The position numbers and the translations under genes were made by a program. 64,000 bases of DNA from Variovorax sp. dw_308 (GTDB lineage Bacteria > Pseudomonadota > Gammaproteobacteria > Burkholderiales > Burkholderiaceae_C): NCBI RefSeq assembly GCF_019207085.1, contig NZ_JAATOM010000018.1:1-64000 (forward strand), written 5' to 3'. This document shows positions 62,159-64,000 of the stretch, piece after piece. Below the pieces are notes generated by a model. That model was not told the origin of the DNA, did not search any database, and saw only the letters and a program-made list of their open reading frames with translations. How positions within the stretch are numbered: the first letter of the stretch is position 1; each line of letters begins with the position of its first letter.

Positions 62159-62986
62159 CTATACCGACGCACCGCCGCTGACGAACAGCACTTGCCCGGT
62201 GATGAAGTCCGACTCCGGCGTGCACAGCAGATAGACGCCTCCGGCGGCATCCTCCGGTTCGCCCTGCCGGCCGAGTGCCGTCCGGCGGTTCATCTCCGCT
62301 AACCCGGCTTCGTCGAGTCCGACACGGAATTCGCGGTCTCCCACCCGCGTCACGTCCGGGCCCTCGGCGCCATGCACGCGCGTGAGGCGCGTACGGATCA
62401 GCCCGAACGCCACGCAGTTCACATTGACCCTGTAGCGGCCCCACTCCTTGGACAGGGACTTGGTGAGACCCACCACCGCGGCCTTCCCCGACGCATACGC
62501 CGCCTGTCCCGGAATGCCGCAGATTGCCATGGACGAGACGTTCACCACCTTGCGATGCACCGTGAGTCCGCGCTGGGCCTCGTCCTTGGCGGCGGATCTG
62601 ATGAAACCGGAGGCGGCACGCAGGATCCTGAAGGGCGCGACCACATGGATGTCCAGCATGGCCTGGAAGTGATCGTCCGATGTGTTTTGAATGGACCGGT
62701 CCCATCCATACCCGGCGTTGTTGACCAAGATGTCGATGCCGCCGAAATTCGACAGCGTTGTGTTGACCAGCCTTTCGGCGAATCCGTTGGCGCAGACGTC
62801 GCCCACCACGGCAACGGCCTTCGCGCCCTGCGCGCGCAGATCGGCCACCGCCTGTTCTGCCTCCGCTTCATCGATGTCGTTGACGACGACCGACGCCCCC
62901 TCCTGCGCCAGCTTGCGGGCCACGGCAAGCCCGACGCCCCGGCCAGACCCGGTCACGATTGCAATCTTGTCGTTCAACTTGGTCAT
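62159..62986 (-). CDS. short-chain dehydrogenase/reductase
   Basis: A 275-aa SDR from the ATG at 62986: VTGSGRGVGLAVARKL, NNAGYGWDRS, NVSSMAICGIPGQAAYASGK (Ser, then Y-x3-K) and an unusual insert after the cofactor strand (SGFIRSAAKDEAQRGLTVHR). Probably oxidises a hydroxyacyl-CoA before the thiolase, or makes the aldol substrate. It lies between the CoA ligase and the DUF35 gene on the same strand. Confidence 0.88.
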   Translation of the reverse strand: MTKLNDKIAIVTGSGRGVGLAVARKLAQEGASVVVNDIDEAEAEQAVADLRAQGAKAVAVVGDVCANGFAERLVNTTLSNFGGIDILVNNAGYGWDRSIQNTSDDHFQAMLDIHVVAPFRILRAASGFIRSAAKDEAQRGLTVHRKVVNVSSMAICGIPGQAAYASGKAAVVGLTKSLSKEWGRYRVNVNCVAFGLIRTRLTRVHGAEGPDVTRVGDREFRVGLDEAGLAEMNRRTALGRQGEPEDAAGGVYLLCTPESDFITGQVLFVSGGASV

Positions 62987-63100
62987 CGCTGGCTGCTCCT
63001 GAAGGGAGATGGTGTTGGGCGCTTGGGCGCCGGGAGTGGAACGAGGGCTTGCGCAGCCCCAGATACGTCGACGGGATTCGACCGTCGCCATCGGGAAGAT

Positions 63101-64000
63101 CTATACGCGCAGATTTGCCGCCAAGGCCCGATTCCTGATTTCGCGTTCACGAAGCGTCCGTCTCTCGACCTTCCCGCTCGTGGTCACCGGCAGCGAATCG
63201 ACGAACTCGATTTCGCTCGGGACGAAATGTTTTGCATGACCTTCCGCGACGTACGACTTCAAGCTCGCCTTCAAGGCCTCGCCGGCCAATGCCTCGTCCC
63301 TGGGTATGACGAAGGCCTTGATGATCTGACCGCGCAGAGCGTCCGGAACGCCGATCGCGACGGCCGCCGCCACCTCTGGATGAGAAGTGAGACAGCTCTC
63401 GATTTCCGCGGATCCGACCCGGTAGCCGGAGGTCTTGATGACATCGTCGTTCCGACCCGCGAACCAGAAGTAGCCTTCTTCGTCGACGCGCGCCAGATCG
63501 TTCGAATGGAACCACCCCCCCCGCATCTTTTCCGCCGTCGCCTGCGGGTTCTTCCAGTAATCGAGCAGCATCAACGGACTCGGCGCGCGCACGGTGATCT
63601 CGCCGATCTCTCCGACCGGCGTCGGCGAACCGTCGGCATTCTGGAGCATCACCGTCATGCCGGGAAACGGCTTGCCCAGAGAACCGTAGCGCGGACTGAT
63701 CAGCTGCGGCAGATGCGCGAGCACCATGTTGCATTCGGTCTGTCCATACCCTTCGTTCGGCAGCACGCCGAACTCGTGGGACGACCAGTCGACCAGCTCC
63801 TGCGTGATCATCTCGCCGCCGCTGAAGAAAGATCGCAACTTGACCGAAGGCTTCTTTCGAACCTGCTGGAGCATGCGAAGCATGGTCGGGATCAGGAAGG
63901 CGTTGCGAACGCCATGGCGGCTCATCAGTGCGAAGGCATGCTCGGCATCGAAGCGGCTCTTGGGCCGGCACGCGACGATAGGCTTGCCGTGCCAGAGCGT
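63101..64000 (-). CDS. AMP-binding acyl-CoA synthetase, partial (N-terminus outside window)
   Basis: At least 299 residues, open to the window edge. The C-terminal two thirds are visible: FFSGGEMITQELVDW, NEGYGQTECNMVLAHLP, GWFHSNDLARVDEEGYFWFAG, IKTSGYRVGSAEIESCL and the catalytic Lys in TTSGKVERRTL. The GYGQTE and NDD hinge motifs resemble acetyl/propionyl- or medium-chain-type ligases. It begins the minus-strand unit that includes the SDR, DUF35 and aldolase genes. Confidence 0.88.
   Translation of the reverse strand, partial: TLWHGKPIVACRPKSRFDAEHAFALMSRHGVRNAFLIPTMLRMLQQVRKKPSVKLRSFFSGGEMITQELVDWSSHEFGVLPNEGYGQTECNMVLAHLPQLISPRYGSLGKPFPGMTVMLQNADGSPTPVGEIGEITVRAPSPLMLLDYWKNPQATAEKMRGGWFHSNDLARVDEEGYFWFAGRNDDVIKTSGYRVGSAEIESCLTSHPEVAAAVAIGVPDALRGQIIKAFVIPRDEALAGEALKASLKSYVAEGHAKHFVPSEIEFVDSLPVTTSGKVERRTLREREIRNRALAANLRV

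Noticed and set aside
1..64000. CRISPR array, tRNA, rRNA, phage or plasmid origin
   Set aside because: No spaced direct repeats, no cloverleaf-like sequence with CCA-type end, and no replication or phage structural genes were seen.

Overview
The window is a 64 kb accessory catabolic island from a high-GC Gram-negative bacterium. It is most likely a member of the Burkholderiales (Comamonadaceae or Alcaligenaceae type). The reasons are four Bug/TctC-type periplasmic binding proteins, many LysR regulators beside aromatic-degradation operons, a Burkholderia-type porin with a terminal Phe, an H-NS-like protein of beta-proteobacterial type, and the uniformly GC-rich codon use. I saw no rRNA, tRNA, CRISPR array, phage module or replication origin.

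Layout. (1) 0.5-8.2 kb: a minus-strand operon (Bug protein, FAH-family hydrolase, extradiol-type VOC protein, FAD aromatic hydroxylase, ThDP decarboxylase) plus an NTF2-like protein, facing a LysR regulator. (2) 8.2-11.7 kb: gene debris, comprising a GIY-YIG-like pseudogene with a nonsense codon, the tail of an ABC binding protein, IS21 istB remnants and a frameshifted MetX-like hydrolase. (3) 11.7-16.6 kb: a second, paralogous aromatic operon (LysR, Bug, alpha/beta hydrolase, FAD hydroxylase, VOC) whose last gene is the frameshifted hydrolase. (4) 16.8-30.2 kb: a TetR-controlled operon with a hydrolase, Bug protein, DhbE-like aryl acid ligase, VOC protein, an 87-aa protein, a salicyloyl-CoA-5-hydroxylase-like flavoprotein, hot-dog thioesterase, maleate isomerase and quinone oxidoreductase, followed by MFS transporter, porin and MBL-fold lipoprotein. 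(5) 30.2-41.8 kb: a GntR-controlled hydantoin/ureide-like cluster (HD phosphohydrolase, GntR, dihydropyrimidinase, complete Dpp-type ABC importer with fused ATPases, NAD epimerase, ureidoglycolate lyase, PuuE-type deacetylase, SDR). (6) 41.8-47.2 kb: degraded DNA with two orphan small genes, a LysR gene broken by an apparent internal inversion, fragments of at least four IS families and an H-NS-like gene. (7) 47.2-56.6 kb: a Liv-type ABC importer with two near-identical tandem binding proteins, an SDR, an Asp/Glu-racemase-like enzyme and an SMP-30 lactonase, opposite a LysR gene. (8) 56.9-64 kb: MarR regulator, acyl-CoA ligase and thiolase (plus strand), converging on an Ltp2-like/DUF35 pair, an SDR and another CoA ligase that leaves the window (minus strand).

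How the genes fit together. Regions 1 and 3 look like hydroxylation followed by extradiol cleavage and hydrolysis of aromatic acids. Region 4 looks like a CoA-thioester route: activate an aryl acid, hydroxylate it, release it, open the ring, hydrolyse to maleate and isomerise to fumarate. Both of its promoters carry the same TTGACGCACCAT element, which argues for one regulon that includes uptake. Region 5 joins ring opening of a cyclic ureide to its own importer, and palindromic TTGTCGACAA sites lie in its divergent promoter. Region 8 resembles CoA-dependent side-chain degradation ending in a retro-aldol step. The most unusual leads are region 4 (complete but of unknown substrate), region 5 (an uncommon combination of ureide enzymes), the internally inverted LysR gene, and the likely aldolase pair.
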